From assembly GCA_015501055.1 (NCBI GenBank), contig JADNYV010000001.1, positions 1-64,000 on the forward strand: a stretch of 64,000 bases of DNA, in the 5' to 3' direction. The translations under genes and the position numbers were made by a program. This DNA comes from Mucidula mucida (taxonomy: Eukaryota; Basidiomycota; Agaricomycetes; Agaricales; Physalacriaceae). Below are positions 11,094-22,556 of this stretch, piece after piece; within the stretch, counting starts at the first letter, position 1; every line of letters begins with the position of its first letter. Below the pieces are notes generated by a model, which was not told the DNA's origin, did no database searches, and saw only the letters and a list, made by a program, of their open reading frames with translations.

Positions 11094-11671
11094 TTTAAAT
11101 TGTTTCTGGCTTTCTCGTGCCTAGCAGCGGTGGGCGGCTCAGTGAGAAGGATTCCTGATCGTAAGTGGCACAGCCGATGGGCCCGTTGAAGTCAGTTAAG
11201 TATGCGCAATGCGAGGAGAGACAAGGCGACGCGGTGATGGTTGAGATGAAAACGTGGCACCTCATGATCGCCGTCTACTGATCACATGCCCATGGCAAGC
11301 GTTGCCTTGTGCAGTCATCGTCTCCGACAACAAACCGCACGTCGCACGAGGGCTACGTCGCGCGTGTGCTGAGTAGATCTTCTCCGTAAAGTCAATGCTG
11401 ACTCTGACGCTAAGACCGTCACGATATTGATCAACACTAGTGACTAACTTCGAGTTAGATACCATCAGTGCTCGTTCGTTCTCTGCTCCTGCTTGGCTTA
11501 TATGCCAATTAGCTGGTCCACCAAGCGCGTGTCCTATTCTTGAGAAAACGTTATCCAGCTGACCCTCCCATCGTCTCCAAGAACTCTCAACTACAAAGCC
11601 ATAATTGTATACTACACTATGGGGTTTTCGCGCGCCACCTTGACCAGAGGCGGTACTTCTGCTCACTCACC
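11094..11671. other. No clear gene
   Basis: Intergenic sequence upstream of the PBDC1-like gene. Open frames at 11262-11666 (minus) and 11540-11914 (plus) lack recognisable content. Confidence 0.35.
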
Positions 11672-12861
11672 ATGTTAAAATCCGTCTTCACTCCATCTGA
11701 TCGAGCTCTCCTAGTTTCTTGGGCATCATGCGTCCTGTTTGAGGTCGATAGCGCCTCATTGTGCTATCACTGCCTCGCTTATGGACACGCCTTGATCTTA
11801 CGCCGTCGCTTGTTCGTGGAAGTGTACATCAATGGCACTGGCTCACCATTGGTGTTTGATCAGACCGGGATGATTTCTGGCCTGGATTTGACCAATATCA
11901 CAGGACTGTGCTAAACCTTCGCAGTCTAGAGTACAAGATGATTGACCTACCTCGCGCTAAGCCTGAAAGTTGTCCTTGGAGTTGATAACTTCGGCTGAGG
12001 GCGCCTTGTCACGAACAGTTGGGTAGAGCTGCAGAGAGGTTTCGCGTGGCCGCCTCTTTTACTTCGTTGCTGCTCAGTGAGATCCCCCAGGACAAGGATC
12101 TGGAGGTGCTCCTGAATTCATGCGCGCTCGACTTCATGGGCTCTACTCTTCGTCTCGTGTTCCATGATCGCCGTGGGGTGGAACCCATTTCTCCGCTAAC
12201 ATCATTTCATTAGTTGATCGCCGCGCGCTTCAAACTATCTCTAAGCAATTTGCCTGTGTTGAAGGCCGTGAATGTGCATTGTTCTTGATGTTGTTCGACG
12301 GTCGGGGTGTTGTCGGGCGCATACGTGTCCCCACAGTCGATGAAACAAATCTATATAAGAATGCGCTGGGAGGGGACCTTCTTGAGTTTGCAACTCAACG
12401 CACGATGCTCGTTGCAATTTATATCTTCTTTAAATTTGCTCTAATGTGTGTCGTGGCTCTGGTTCGTATACAATCTCTTGGTATTCTTGTCAACAAGTGG
12501 TACTGAAGAGTCTGTGTCTACTGTCTAGGACTCGCGCCTCGCTGATTCTGAAGGTGTCCCAGTGAACGTGGTTTCTCGAAAGCTAGTTACTGCGGCTGTC
12601 ATTCCAACGCCAACCATTTGCCGCCCCGTTATCCTGGTCAACAATCCGAGCCAGTTTTACTTCATCTTGTGTATCATTCTGCTGGTCGGGCTGGGGTTGC
12701 AATTGGTCTGGTTCATAGGGCATTGTTTCCTGAAGTATCGGGATAGGAGACGGTATGGTCGTGTAGACGAAGATGGCCAGGCGGAGGACAAGGGGGATCC
12801 GGGAAATGGTACCGATGTGGACAAGGAGGTGGAGAACGATGATGGCGATGGCGATGAGTGA
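11672..12861 (+). CDS. Possible multi-exon membrane protein of unknown family
   Basis: Several open segments suggest one gene. 11672-11911 begins MLKSVFTPSDRALLVSWA. 12019-12190 includes SFTSLLLSEIPQDKDLEVLL. 12214-12460 runs from VDRRALQTISKQFACVEG to a hydrophobic VAIYIFFKFALMCVVAL. 12530-12861 contains the strong membrane segment FYFILCIILLVGLGLQLVWF and a basic then very acidic tail. Candidate introns end at the AG sites near 12018, 12213 and 12529. The first junction lacks a good donor, so the model is incomplete or the gene is damaged. Two hydrophobic spans suggest a membrane protein with a cytosolic tail. I do not recognise the family. Confidence 0.35.
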
Positions 12862-13180
12862 TGTTGGGAATGACAATGGTTATAGCAGTCATTCGGAGTC
12901 GGAGAGGCAGTAAATATGTACTGCTTGGTTCATAACATGATGTTTTTTGGGCAATCGGCACTCGCTGGATGACTTCTTGCATTCGACCTTCATCGAAAAG
13001 CGAATTGTACGAAAGACTGTCTGGATATTCGTAGCAATATGCACACAATAGAATACTATACAGCAATAGAAATCGAGTCCACTCCATGTACAAAGTACTA
13101 TCATTGACTTCAACTAGTGAGACGAAACGTCAAGACGAGCGGGCCGTGGAAATACCGTCGACTTTCCCACAATCATTTCC

Positions 13181-13986
13181 ATGCCTCCCGCCTTCAAGCC
13201 GCTGCCTCCCCCATCTTCCTGGCCTCTGCCTACTCTCTCTCTTCGAATTCCAGATCTTGCGCATCCTGGCGCATCTGCATTTCTCTCGGCCGTGAACCCC
13301 AGCGATGCTCTAACGTCGGCGGTTCTCTATTCCTTCAATCTCCTGTACGACACTCCCTCCAATCCAGCGACTCCACAACATGTTGGCTCTATAATGCTCG
13401 TGCTAAGAAGTATGCCAGGTGTCGCGTATACGACCGGCGGGGAGGGTGGTAACGCGTTCAAAGAGATTCATGTTAGCCTAGAGTATATTCAGGACAAGGC
13501 CAAGAACGGCGTGGAGGCGCTGAGGCATGAGATAAATGGTGTCTTGACCCATGAAGTTGTGCATTGCTATCAGTACAATGCCAAGGGTACATGTCCAGGA
13601 GGACTGATTGAAGGGATCGCAGGTAATGTTTGTATCATCTCAACCTGAATGTCACAACTGAACTTCGTACAGATTTCGTTCGCTTACATGCCTCTCTGGC
13701 GCCGCCTCACTGGAAACGTGACAACATACCGGACAAATGGGATGCAGGTTATCAGAGCACCGCTTACTTTTTGGATTGGCTCGAGGAACGGTATGCATCC
13801 AATTATCTCAAGTTCAAAGCGCTCTAACATTCGTCTAGGTACGGTGCTGGCACTATTCGCGAGCTCAATGCCACGATGCGCGATCAGGAGTGGACCGATA
13901 GAATCTTCAAGGAGTTGACTGGTAGGAAGCTTGAGAAGCTGTGGCGTATCTATCACGGAGAGCTGGAGAGAAGGCGTGCTCTCTAA
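13181..13986 (+). CDS. Basic secretory protein (BSP) family metallopeptidase-like protein
   Basis: Three exons (13181-13622, 13673-13790, 13839-13986) give 235 aa. The zincin motif HEVVHCYQYN is present, with H124, E125 and H128, followed by GTCPGGLIEGIADFVRL and then GYQSTAYFLDWLEERYG. This matches the order seen in plant and fungal BSP proteins (Pfam BSP family, MA peptidase clan). Plant members are extracellular and defence-linked. This copy shows no obvious signal peptide, so it may be cytosolic. It is short but has the family's core region, and both introns (50 and 48 nt) keep the frame. I see no defect. Peptidase activity is inferred from the motif only. Confidence 0.88.
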
Positions 13987-14690
13987 GTACATCATTTTGT
14001 CATTCGTAACTGATTGTGCAATGCCAGAATTCGAAGCGGCGGCCCAACGTAGAAGAACGACGTCCTAAGCCATCAGGAGCGCCTCAATCCACGAATAATT
14101 TGGACCGTGACGATTACGAATGGTTTCACTCACGAATTCACGACTCGGATACCAACGTGTGTTTCCCGCCGCTGTACTGCGGATAAGTTGATGCTTCTTC
14201 AAACTTACCGATCGCAACACACCCACAGTGCACAGACGGTTTGTGACGATCCTTATTATTTGGCCTGGCTCTTCAATTCCTTGCGGCTCGCTGTATGCGT
14301 TGGGACTGACGATGTGCGCGTGCACCGGTCCAATTCAGGAACTATGCAAGTTCATTTCGACGTTCAGTATTCCCATTATGTTGGACGAACATGGCGCAAC
14401 AGGTTATTGTTCTTGGCTTGTCTTGATTCGTCGTGGTCCTCACATTGGGTCGTAATTAAACGCCTCATCTGTCGAACAAGAAACCACAACTACGAACAAT
14501 TGAGCTTGGACCCTCTTCGTGATCGCCGTGATGCACATCGATGCCGAACAAGAGACTTATTCTTCTCATACCGTAATGCGTTACAAGAGATCCCTTTTTG
14601 TCCTCTGATGGTGGCAGGGTATAGATTCGCAGCGCACATTCCTCCTTCATCATTCCTCTATTTCTCACGATTCACAACCTCCTCCCAAAT
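13987..14690. other. No clear gene
   Basis: The long open frame at 14107-14697 has no recognisable domain and overlaps the start of the next gene in another frame. I regard it as chance. Confidence 0.35.
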
Positions 14691-17600
14691 ATGCTGAATC
14701 TTGAATCAAACACGAACACTGATGGTCTCTCACCCACTCTCCAAGATCTTCTTGGACAATATAATGCTCTCAACCCCGAAGGTGTTTGCTTGATTTTATT
14801 TGACGTATTCGGAAAACTAATGTAACTCGGCTTTGTAGACAGAGCGTTATTCATGGCTGAGATGAACGCCTCTTCTGCCTTTATTTCAACCTCCGCGAAT
14901 AACGACTTCGGCATCAATTCCCTAGAACGTGATGTCCAGGACCAAGTCCCGAACCACTTTCCTTCAGTAGCCACTAACGGCCGTACCGCCTCACCAGACG
15001 GTAGCCCCATGAAGGTGGACAACACGAGTTTGCCAGATGCCAGTCCGGTGGTCGACGAAGAACTTCCAGCTCACGATGACTCTACCTCGGAAAGTCGCCT
15101 TTTCAACACCGCGCGACTTGAAGACAGATCCTCGGCGGAAATCGATACAAACCTCGTTTTCACTCAGGTTTGCGGCGCTTTGCTTCCTGCTTTACTGGAT
15201 AAGGATGGCATCCCTTTTCTGCGTCGCATTCGGCCTGCGTTGAAAAAGATAGCTACAGGAGAATTTCAGTACCCGACGTGGATGCCTGAAGATGCGGAAA
15301 ATATGCCCGCTGATGTTCGCGAGCATTTCACCGCGTTAAAGATACCTCGTTTACGCGGATCTACAACACCTTGTCTGCTCCTGCACGACTTGGGTTCCAG
15401 TTCCGACCAGGAAGTCGGAAATTTAGCAAAGATGCTCTCTACCTTCGTTGACAGCGTACACCACAAGTGCGTTTGCTCCACTCAGATGATAACTGTACTA
15501 AAGTTTGCATTCAGATGTTTTGTCAATTGCTCTGGCTCAGGAAAGACCAGACTTTGTCTAGAGAGTCTATGTCTTAAGTATGGACTATACTTCACATGCG
15601 CGACGCCAGAGCTCGCCTCAGACGGAGATGATGATCTTACACCTCAGATTGGGTCTCGTGACCTCTCCTCTGTGACTGACACTTTGATCAACGACAAGTC
15701 GTTTACGCAGAATCTGAGGGACGCCAGTGTCCAGGACCCTATAACAGCGGGAAAACTCAATTCCAAAATTGCTGCTCCGTATCTGGTTAGGGTCCTGGTC
15801 TCGCGTCTGATCATCTTCCTCGAATACCTTGGCTGTCTTTCCAAGGATCAGTTGCACAGTATGAACGCGAAGCGTGCTTGGATGTATCTTCAGGCCCAGC
15901 CTTTCCTCGATGACGATATTCCCGACGTCTTTGCGTCATTCGCACGCCACGTTAACGTTCTTCCCCAACACTATGACAAGCAGGTCGATCCTGTATCGGT
16001 GATATGCAAGCAAATAGGTTTCATGCTTGGTTGTCGCGACAACTTGCTTTCTCTCCCGATCGTCATTGATGAAGCGCAAGTGGGAGCGGGAACTCTTGGA
16101 GACGCGTTTCTCTCCTCGGCCAGCATCAGGCATGAGGACACCGAATTGCAGACAAGACCCATTCTACGGGAAATCGTCTGGTCGTTCGCCACTATTAATA
16201 TCAAGGTGGCGGATCAGAATGATTTTCACGAAGAGATTCAGCACCACAGTGCTCCGCGAAACTACGAACCTCATGTCATCATAACAGGCTCTGGACTTTC
16301 TCGAGAAGTTGCCTCGACGGCTTACGTTGGCGTTGGTACGCCCAAAGTGATGGAGACAGTAACCGACACAGGTGCTTTTGCGATCCAAGAAAAACAGCAG
16401 AGGTACTTGAGAAAATATTTCCCTTCCGCCTGGCTGGACCATGAAGATGGAGAGATCCTGCAATACCGAGCCTGGAGCTGGCTACGCGGAAGGTGAGTTG
16501 AGTCATTCAGATACACTGTTTGAGCTTGATTTCTTATGTCGATCAGGCATAGGTTTACTGCGTCTTTCATTGAATATACCCTTCGGAATTGGCAACACGC
16601 AGCGTTGCATGGCAACGTTTTGTTGAATATGTTTGTTGCTGGTCTGTCAGGTAACTTCGAACCATGGGATGCGGTCCGATATCCTATGAATTTGGACGGT
16701 GTTTCTAAACCTAAGGATTGGGACATCTTGGCGCAGCTGAATAAATTGCGTAGGTCATGACTCCAGGTGTTATCGGCTCATTGCTTACGATTCAAACAGC
16801 ACCCTCGTTCAAAGTTGGCATTCGAAAGGAGATGTGCGACTACTTTATACGCAACCAAAGACCTGCCGCCATCTACGATGCGACCGAAGAGGAAATTCAG
16901 TCCGGTATCGGGCTTGTCCACCGCTTTGGAGGAGAGATCAGGATCATTATCAGCGAGCCGCTGATTTGTCTTACTCTCTTTACCTTCGTAAACGAACCCT
17001 TTTCAAAGACAACCCAGGGCAAACCGGCCGAAATACAGACTCCACTCCACGAGCACCTTGTTCAGCAAGCATCCTCCAAAGTCGATCGCTTCGCGGACCT
17101 ACTGGCCTACTACTTCTCCGCTGCATTTGAGGAACCACGACCATTAAACGAAGTCTTCAACATCACGTGCGATGGAAATCGTGCTTTAGGCTGTTATCTT
17201 GCTCAGTTGGTGACTGTTACGCGTATACCAGCGTCGGATGGGAGTGTGATCGAGGTAGAGGGTGCACATCAGTTTTCGAGCCAACGTCCTGGATATGCGG
17301 GTCCTCTTGGATATCGTGCTCTGGATGATAGTACGGCACCGCGAGATAAGTGGGGCACCCACCTTTTTCAAAACCATACTCTTCCTAGTCCTGCACCCAT
17401 CCTGTTTCCTGGTCATCATATGGGACCAGACCTTCTCTTCCTGCTCAAACTCCGCTCGCCCGTCGATTCATCAGAGGTATCATATTTATGGGTTGCTGTT
17501 AAGGCCACACTTTGTCATGACAAGCGAGTCCCTATAAGCATCGTTCGAAGTGCAATCAAGTCAGTGACTCCAGAGAACTTTTTCATGACCAAGGTGAGTC

Positions 17601-18073
17601 AAGTCTTTCGGACACGTTCCTGCCCTAATCGACTCAATTATCAGGATGGAGAATGGAATGCACAGTATGAGCCACACTCCAAAACCCTGCAAGGTTTTGA
17701 CGATGGGCTCCCGGGGCCACCGACGAAGGGAACCGGCACATACCACCTCCTCCGAGTGGTTTGCGGCTACCCAGCAGTCGTTGGCCCACTCAAGGCTGCG
17801 GATATTCTGGATAATGACAATCATCCCATCGTCACGCTAAACGTCGATCAATTCAAACTCTTCACCAAGGAGCGCGAATACCCAACTAGTACGAAAGCGC
17901 AAGCTATATCGCAGAAGAAGGAACATAGCCGCGCGGCCGGTGTTGCTAGTCGGAAGAGTAAACGGAAGCCTTCTAGCGCAAAGAAGAAAGGGTATCCGAC
18001 TCGTGCAGTTGTGCCATCTGAGGGCTCGCGTCCTCGTCAGACAAGAAATTCGATGAAAACAGCCATACTTTGA
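14691..18073 (+). CDS. Crinkler-like P-loop NTPase with a restriction-endonuclease-like C-terminal domain
   Basis: Six exons (14691-14781, 14839-15466, 15515-16492, 16547-16749, 16800-17593, 17645-18073) give 1040 aa with five GT-AG introns of 48-57 nt. Residues 1-100 are disordered. A Walker A motif, NCSGSGKTR, has K250. A Walker B-like LPIVIDEAQ has D425/E426. From about 760 to 960 there is a REase-like region with HHMGPDLLFLL (D844) followed by LWVAVKAT (K868). Relatives often have a Q or E two residues before a lysine here; this copy reads K-A-T, so the nuclease may be inactive. The tail is very basic (SRKSKRKPSSAKKKG) and looks like a nuclear localisation signal. Such proteins are expanded in agaricomycetes and resemble Crinkler-RHS-type effectors, which act in the nucleus. 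The function here is unknown; a genome-defence or conflict role is inference. Confidence 0.75.
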
Positions 18074-18590
18074 TTATTGAATTTAGATGATAACCACAAG
18101 CAGCATGTATTATATATATGTACCGCATCGACGCGGTGACTTTCCTCATGTTCGAGACGCGTTGGGAAGCTTTGGTCCCAGCGACATCGTCCTGAATGTT
18201 ATACAGTACCAGGTCGTCTTACGCGCGAGTACGACCGTGACAAATGGAGGATGAATCAACACGCATAAAATGCGCAAGGTCCACAGCCTCCAAACACAGA
18301 AGACCTCTCGTGTCGCGCTCGCGGCAATCTACAGATGAGAATATTGATATTGAGCCCCGATGACAAGACGACGATAGTTTAGTTAGACAATAAAACTAAC
18401 TTTCGCCCTGCATTCTGAACTAAGCAGGAGTTACACCTAGTAATGGGCATTAGCAGAAATGAAGTCGCGTACACTTTGAGCTCAAATGGATTGACAAACT
18501 CAGAGCAGTTGCTAGACGAGCCTATTTTGAAATACTATACATTACGAATTCCGAGTCCTTCGTCCGAGTTCCAATCGTACGAGGTATAAG
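18074..18590. other. Intergenic, convergent 3' ends
   Basis: This lies between the end of the Crinkler-like gene and the stop of the E2 gene on the opposite strand. There are AT-rich stretches (TATATATATG near 18111) that could carry 3'-end signals. No gene is seen. Confidence 0.4.
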
Positions 18591-20207
18591 TTATACACTA
18601 TCCGCTATGAGCCTCGCAGGATTCTCAACATACGAGCGCCAACACTCCACAAACGCGGCCAATTCAGCGCCTTCCACAACTCGATGATCCCCACTCCAGC
18701 TCACGCCAAGCTTCAGCCGCCTCTCGCCCTTCCCATCACCACGGTTCACGTCCCAAACCCACTTGGCTCGCCCAAGGGCAACAATGGCGACTCCCCCTCC
18801 CGGAACGAGCACGGGAGATGCATAGTCTCCATCACCAATGGCCCCAACATTCGACACCGTCAGCGTACCACCACGCTTGGGCATCTCCTTTGGCGTAAGG
18901 GCACACGGTATCTGACGCCCTAGATGCGATAGGTGTTTCAGCGACGACGCAAGACCGTATATCGTTTGCGTGTCGACTCCTTGTAGCGTCGGTGTGTACA
19001 AACCGGAAGGGGTGGACAATGCGATGTTAATATCAGCATGGGGACGGACGGTCAAGGTCGGCTTCGTATCCAATGCTTGCGAGGGCGTCACGGAAGAGCG
19101 GAAAAGCGGCCATTCAATCATGGATTTGGCGAGCATCTTGAGGAGGATAGGGAGATAGGTGAGACGCGTAAATTGTTGCTCCTCTGGCACTCGTGTACCA
19201 TTCGGGGCAGGATATATAGAGGACGGGTCGACAGCGAGCAGAGGAGGGGCAATGGAAGTCGGGCGAAAGTGTTCTGGGATATGGGCATTAAGGGTGGGAA
19301 GAAGCTCGTAGAGAGATGTGATGTCCAAGCTCGTAGAATATCCGAAATGGGGTATTTCAAGACTCTGCATGAAGAGCAATAAGGTTGATGTTTGAGTTTG
19401 CTTAGTGCACAAACGTACCTTTACCATGGCTTTCCACATTCCATAACGCGTCCGAGTGAGCTCTACAATAGCGTCCTGTTCTATTTGGATGAAGGAAGAC
19501 GTTCCGGGCAGTTTCCCAGTTAGAAACGCATCAACGTCCTTCTTCTCGACTCGACCATCGCGTCCGCTGCCAGGAAAGACTTTAACAAGATCGACACTGT
19601 TCTGCCGAGCGTAATGACGGACAGAAGGAGTCGCCAAGATATCCGAGCTGCTGCTGCTCAACGGCGAGAAGTTATTTGGATCCAACGGATGCAATCGTCG
19701 CGCCGGCTCACTTGGAGGTGAAGGTTCCGGCTTTGGCTGCTTCGCCTGGACGGGCGTCGAAGGTTCAGGCTCGACTTTATCCGCCGCATCGTTGTCATCC
19801 TCGTCGACCTCTATGATACATAACCCGGAGCCGACTTTAGCAATGTCGCCCTCCTTGACAAGCAAGTCAACGACTACTCCGTCGAATGGGCTCGTTATTT
19901 CAACGCTGGCCTTGTCACTTTGGACTTCGCATAGCGGGTCGAAAGCTTGTACTTTAGACTTGGTTTCTACACTCCTGTAAACGATTCTAGGGAATCAAAT
20001 ACACATCGAGCTGGGAGACGGCCGGAGCTTGACGAACCATTTGATGACCTCGCATTCTGTGATGCCTTCGCCAATGTCGGCGAGCTTGAACGTTCTCAGA
20101 GATTTGTATAGAACTGAAGAAGTGTGAAGGCGAGAGGCAAGCAGAGGTCGGCGAAGCAGTACGCGTCGATACATGATGGTCGAAAGCAAGGTGTCGGAGG
20201 ACCCCAT
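18591..20207 (-). CDS. Dihydrolipoamide acyltransferase E2 of the branched-chain 2-oxoacid dehydrogenase complex, mitochondrial
   Basis: Three exons (20029-20207, 19419-19974, 18591-19364) give 502 aa, or 491 aa from the second Met at 20174, which starts the better mitochondrial presequence (MYRRVLLRRPLLASRLHTSS). Domains in order are: lipoyl domain with FKLADIGEGITECEVIKW and lipoyl lysine in CEVQSDKASVEI; peripheral subunit-binding domain (ATPSVRHYARQNSVDL); and acyltransferase domain with SLEIPHFGYS and GTLTVSNVGAIGDGDYASPV. The closing active-site motif is DHRVVEGAEL, so the usual HxxxDG is HxxxEG while the catalytic His is kept. Domain spacing and the EIPHFGYS-type match favour the branched-chain E2 (DBT) over pyruvate E2. 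Exons 1 and 2 join in frame only if the 54-nt intron uses a GC donor (AA/GCTCCG), a weak site. An error or unusual splice there is possible. Confidence 0.87.
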
Positions 20208-20417
20208 GGGGTATTAAATATCTCCTTTTCAGGGTCACTTCAATTTCATTTAGTACTCTTCCTCCTACTCCGTCGATGCTCAGAACAGTAGACTCATCGG
20301 CTTTGCGCATAGCGAAATTGCTAACGCAGTAAAGCAATTACACGCCTCTCTCGCTTTAAAATGTAAATATACTGGTCCCAGTTTCGCATCGGTCATTTTA
20401 ATTTCTTCTTAGTCCTC

Positions 20418-20990
20418 TTACAATTTGACCTTTTCCAAATAAACCTCCCAATTCCTCGCTGCCTCTGCATAAACCGCCTCCCAATCATTGCAGACCATCT
20501 CATAGCTCCTCCTCGCATTGGCCGCCGCATTCTTCGCAACCTCCAAGCCGATGTGTGGACGGCAGAGAATACTCTGCTGCAGATACGTCAAGCAATGCTG
20601 CGTCCTCTCTGGTGTCGACGGATGATCGCCACTGTACTGCCGACGCAGCACGTCGAGACACTGCAATTGATGAAAAAGCGTCACGGTGTACGGTTCTGGT
20701 TTGTCGCGGTCTGTCTGGAGATGGACAAGGTGTCCAGTCGATGGTATGAGCTTTGCGAACTCCTCATCGGAATCTGGACCGTCTATCGGATAATGCACCG
20801 TCTCGCCCTCGTAGTGCAGCGCTACGGGATTGCGATACGCTGGTTGCCACTGAAGCGTGGACTCATCCCTTCTGTTACGGGTTGGATGGAAAGTTAGGAT
20901 ATGGAGGAGGCGCGGGGAGATGGCGGCAATGAGAAGGATAGTCACCAGCGCTGTGATCCATGTTACAGTGCCCTGGACAAGGTGTGCCAT
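20418..20990 (-). CDS. DUF3328 / UstYa-like protein, motif altered
   Basis: A single exon of 190 aa. The N-terminus has one membrane anchor (WITALVTILLIAAISPRLL). The core has the two paired motifs of the UstYa family: FHQLQCLDVLRRQY and HCLTYLQQSILC. The first normally reads HxxHC, and here the second His is Gln. UstYa-type proteins act in oxidative cyclisation of fungal ribosomal peptides and in other secondary pathways, but many DUF3328 members are uncharacterised. The gene is head-to-head with another DUF3328 gene whose start is 136 bp away, so the pair probably shares a promoter. No other biosynthetic gene is adjacent. Confidence 0.8.
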   Translation of the reverse strand: MAHLVQGTVTWITALVTILLIAAISPRLLHILTFHPTRNRRDESTLQWQPAYRNPVALHYEGETVHYPIDGPDSDEEFAKLIPSTGHLVHLQTDRDKPEPYTVTLFHQLQCLDVLRRQYSGDHPSTPERTQHCLTYLQQSILCRPHIGLEVAKNAAANARRSYEMVCNDWEAVYAEAARNWEVYLEKVKL

Positions 20991-21126
20991 GGCAGATACA
21001 ACAATCTGGAGACCTGCCTTTTGAGCGGTCCATTGAATGGAACAGGGCGATCTGTCAAACCCGCCCTTTCAATCCTTCCGGTCCAGTTGTGATGCTCGCG
21101 CTTATCTGTTACTCCCTCTGACGCTC

Positions 21127-21775
21127 ATGAAGAACGAGCGCGCAACAAACTATCTCGTGCTGGTATTGCTCGCGCTCAATGCTGGAATCACAATCTGGCA
21201 CGGCGATGTCTACCAAAAGCTCAAAGCGAACAAGAAACGTATGAACCTCCAAATTATCATCACCACTTCCATCTAACTTCTGTTCTCTAGCCTCGTATAC
21301 ATATCATGGCACATCGATTCCCCTCATACATCCCATGTCCGATACCCTCCCACTTGCGTCCTTGACGCTCCAAGAATCCGTCCACTACCAATGGTCTTCC
21401 ATGGATAATGCAACGCGCGACGAGTGGTACAATCTCCTACACTATCCCTCTCTATCCATCCTCGGCGGACCACATCGCATGACCATCACATCGTGGTACC
21501 ACAATCTCCACTGTATTTCCCAAATCCGCACCGCGATTGCCCGCCCAGACGATCCCGTCGCTACTCGCCATCACTTCAATCATTGCCTCCAGTACCTGAG
21601 GCAGCAGCTGCTCTGCGGCGCGTCAGATATGCTGGAAAAAGGCGACTGGATGGAACGGGAGGACAGAGTCGGTCCGGACGTTGTTTGTTATGATTGGGAG
21701 CAGGCATTTGCGACGTTGCGGGGAGAACATGATGCGTTTCGAGAATGGAAAGATCATGGACAACCGTTGAACTAG
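21127..21775 (+). CDS. DUF3328 / UstYa-like protein
   Basis: Two exons (21127-21238, 21291-21775) give 198 aa. It opens with a signal anchor (NYLVLVLLALNAGITIW). Both family motifs are intact: WYHNLHCISQIR (HxxHC) and HCLQYLRQQLLC. It ends with CYDWEQAFATLRGEHDAFREW, like other basidiomycete members. Its partner on the minus strand starts 136 bp upstream. A role in oxidising a small molecule or peptide in the secretory pathway is inferred from the family only. Confidence 0.83.
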
Positions 21776-22556
21776 AGTTCCACCATTTTACCTAGAATAT
21801 GTACAACACTGATTCAACTCATTGAATTCTTTGCCCCAGGGTACCCGAGTGCCCTAGAGGACACTTGATCAGACGTTAGAGAATCTAGATTTGATAGGAC
21901 GATGATAAAAAAGTCAATAAGAACCGTCGATGTCTCGGTCGAACGAAACGGACCTCAGCGCAAAATTGCTATAGGGCAGCGCCTCCGGCAGTCCCTTGAG
22001 CTTACGTCGACGAGGATATCCCCAGGCCAAAAATCGCCCATCACGAACTACGCCAGTGAAGGCGCGGCGATGACAATGAAAACTTACATTAGCACAAGAG
22101 CTGCCTGTACTTCCCCCCACCAGCGCAAAGCCACCCGATGAGAGATCCAACGGGGGATCAATAAGCGCCCGGAGCGCATCAGTACGTCGCCCATCCAAAA
22201 ATATGTGGGGGCACCGCGGATGAACGTCTTGAGTGTGGGCAGGCCGACTTCACATTCCGGGCGTTGAAAGAAAAAGACGGAGTGCAAAGTCGGACTCGAG
22301 AGGACTACCCGACACTCAGATTTTTGCGGCGGAAGACAGTATCAACGTCTGGACAATCATTGTTGCGCATTCCCATCTTTGAACCTTTCGATGCGAGCAG
22401 ATGCTCGTCTTCCCTAGCTGTCGTTCTGTTCTAAGATTGTTGATGCACAGAATGAATTGATGACAACAAATGCGATATTGAATACTACTGTAGCATGGAC
22501 CTCCACATTGTACAGTTCAAGAAGGTTAAGAAATACAACACAAGAGGTTAGCTCAT
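21776..22556. other. Intergenic; possible gene remnant
   Basis: On the minus strand, 21914-22290 contains overlapping open segments (for example WMGDVLMRSGRLLIPRW and LVGGSTGSSCAN next to a GTAAGT). They could be exons of an eroded gene, but I cannot join or identify them. Confidence 0.3.

Noticed and set aside
14107..14697. A 196-aa open frame upstream of the Crinkler-like gene
   Set aside because: No recognisable domain, odd composition, and it overlaps the first exon of the supported gene in another frame.
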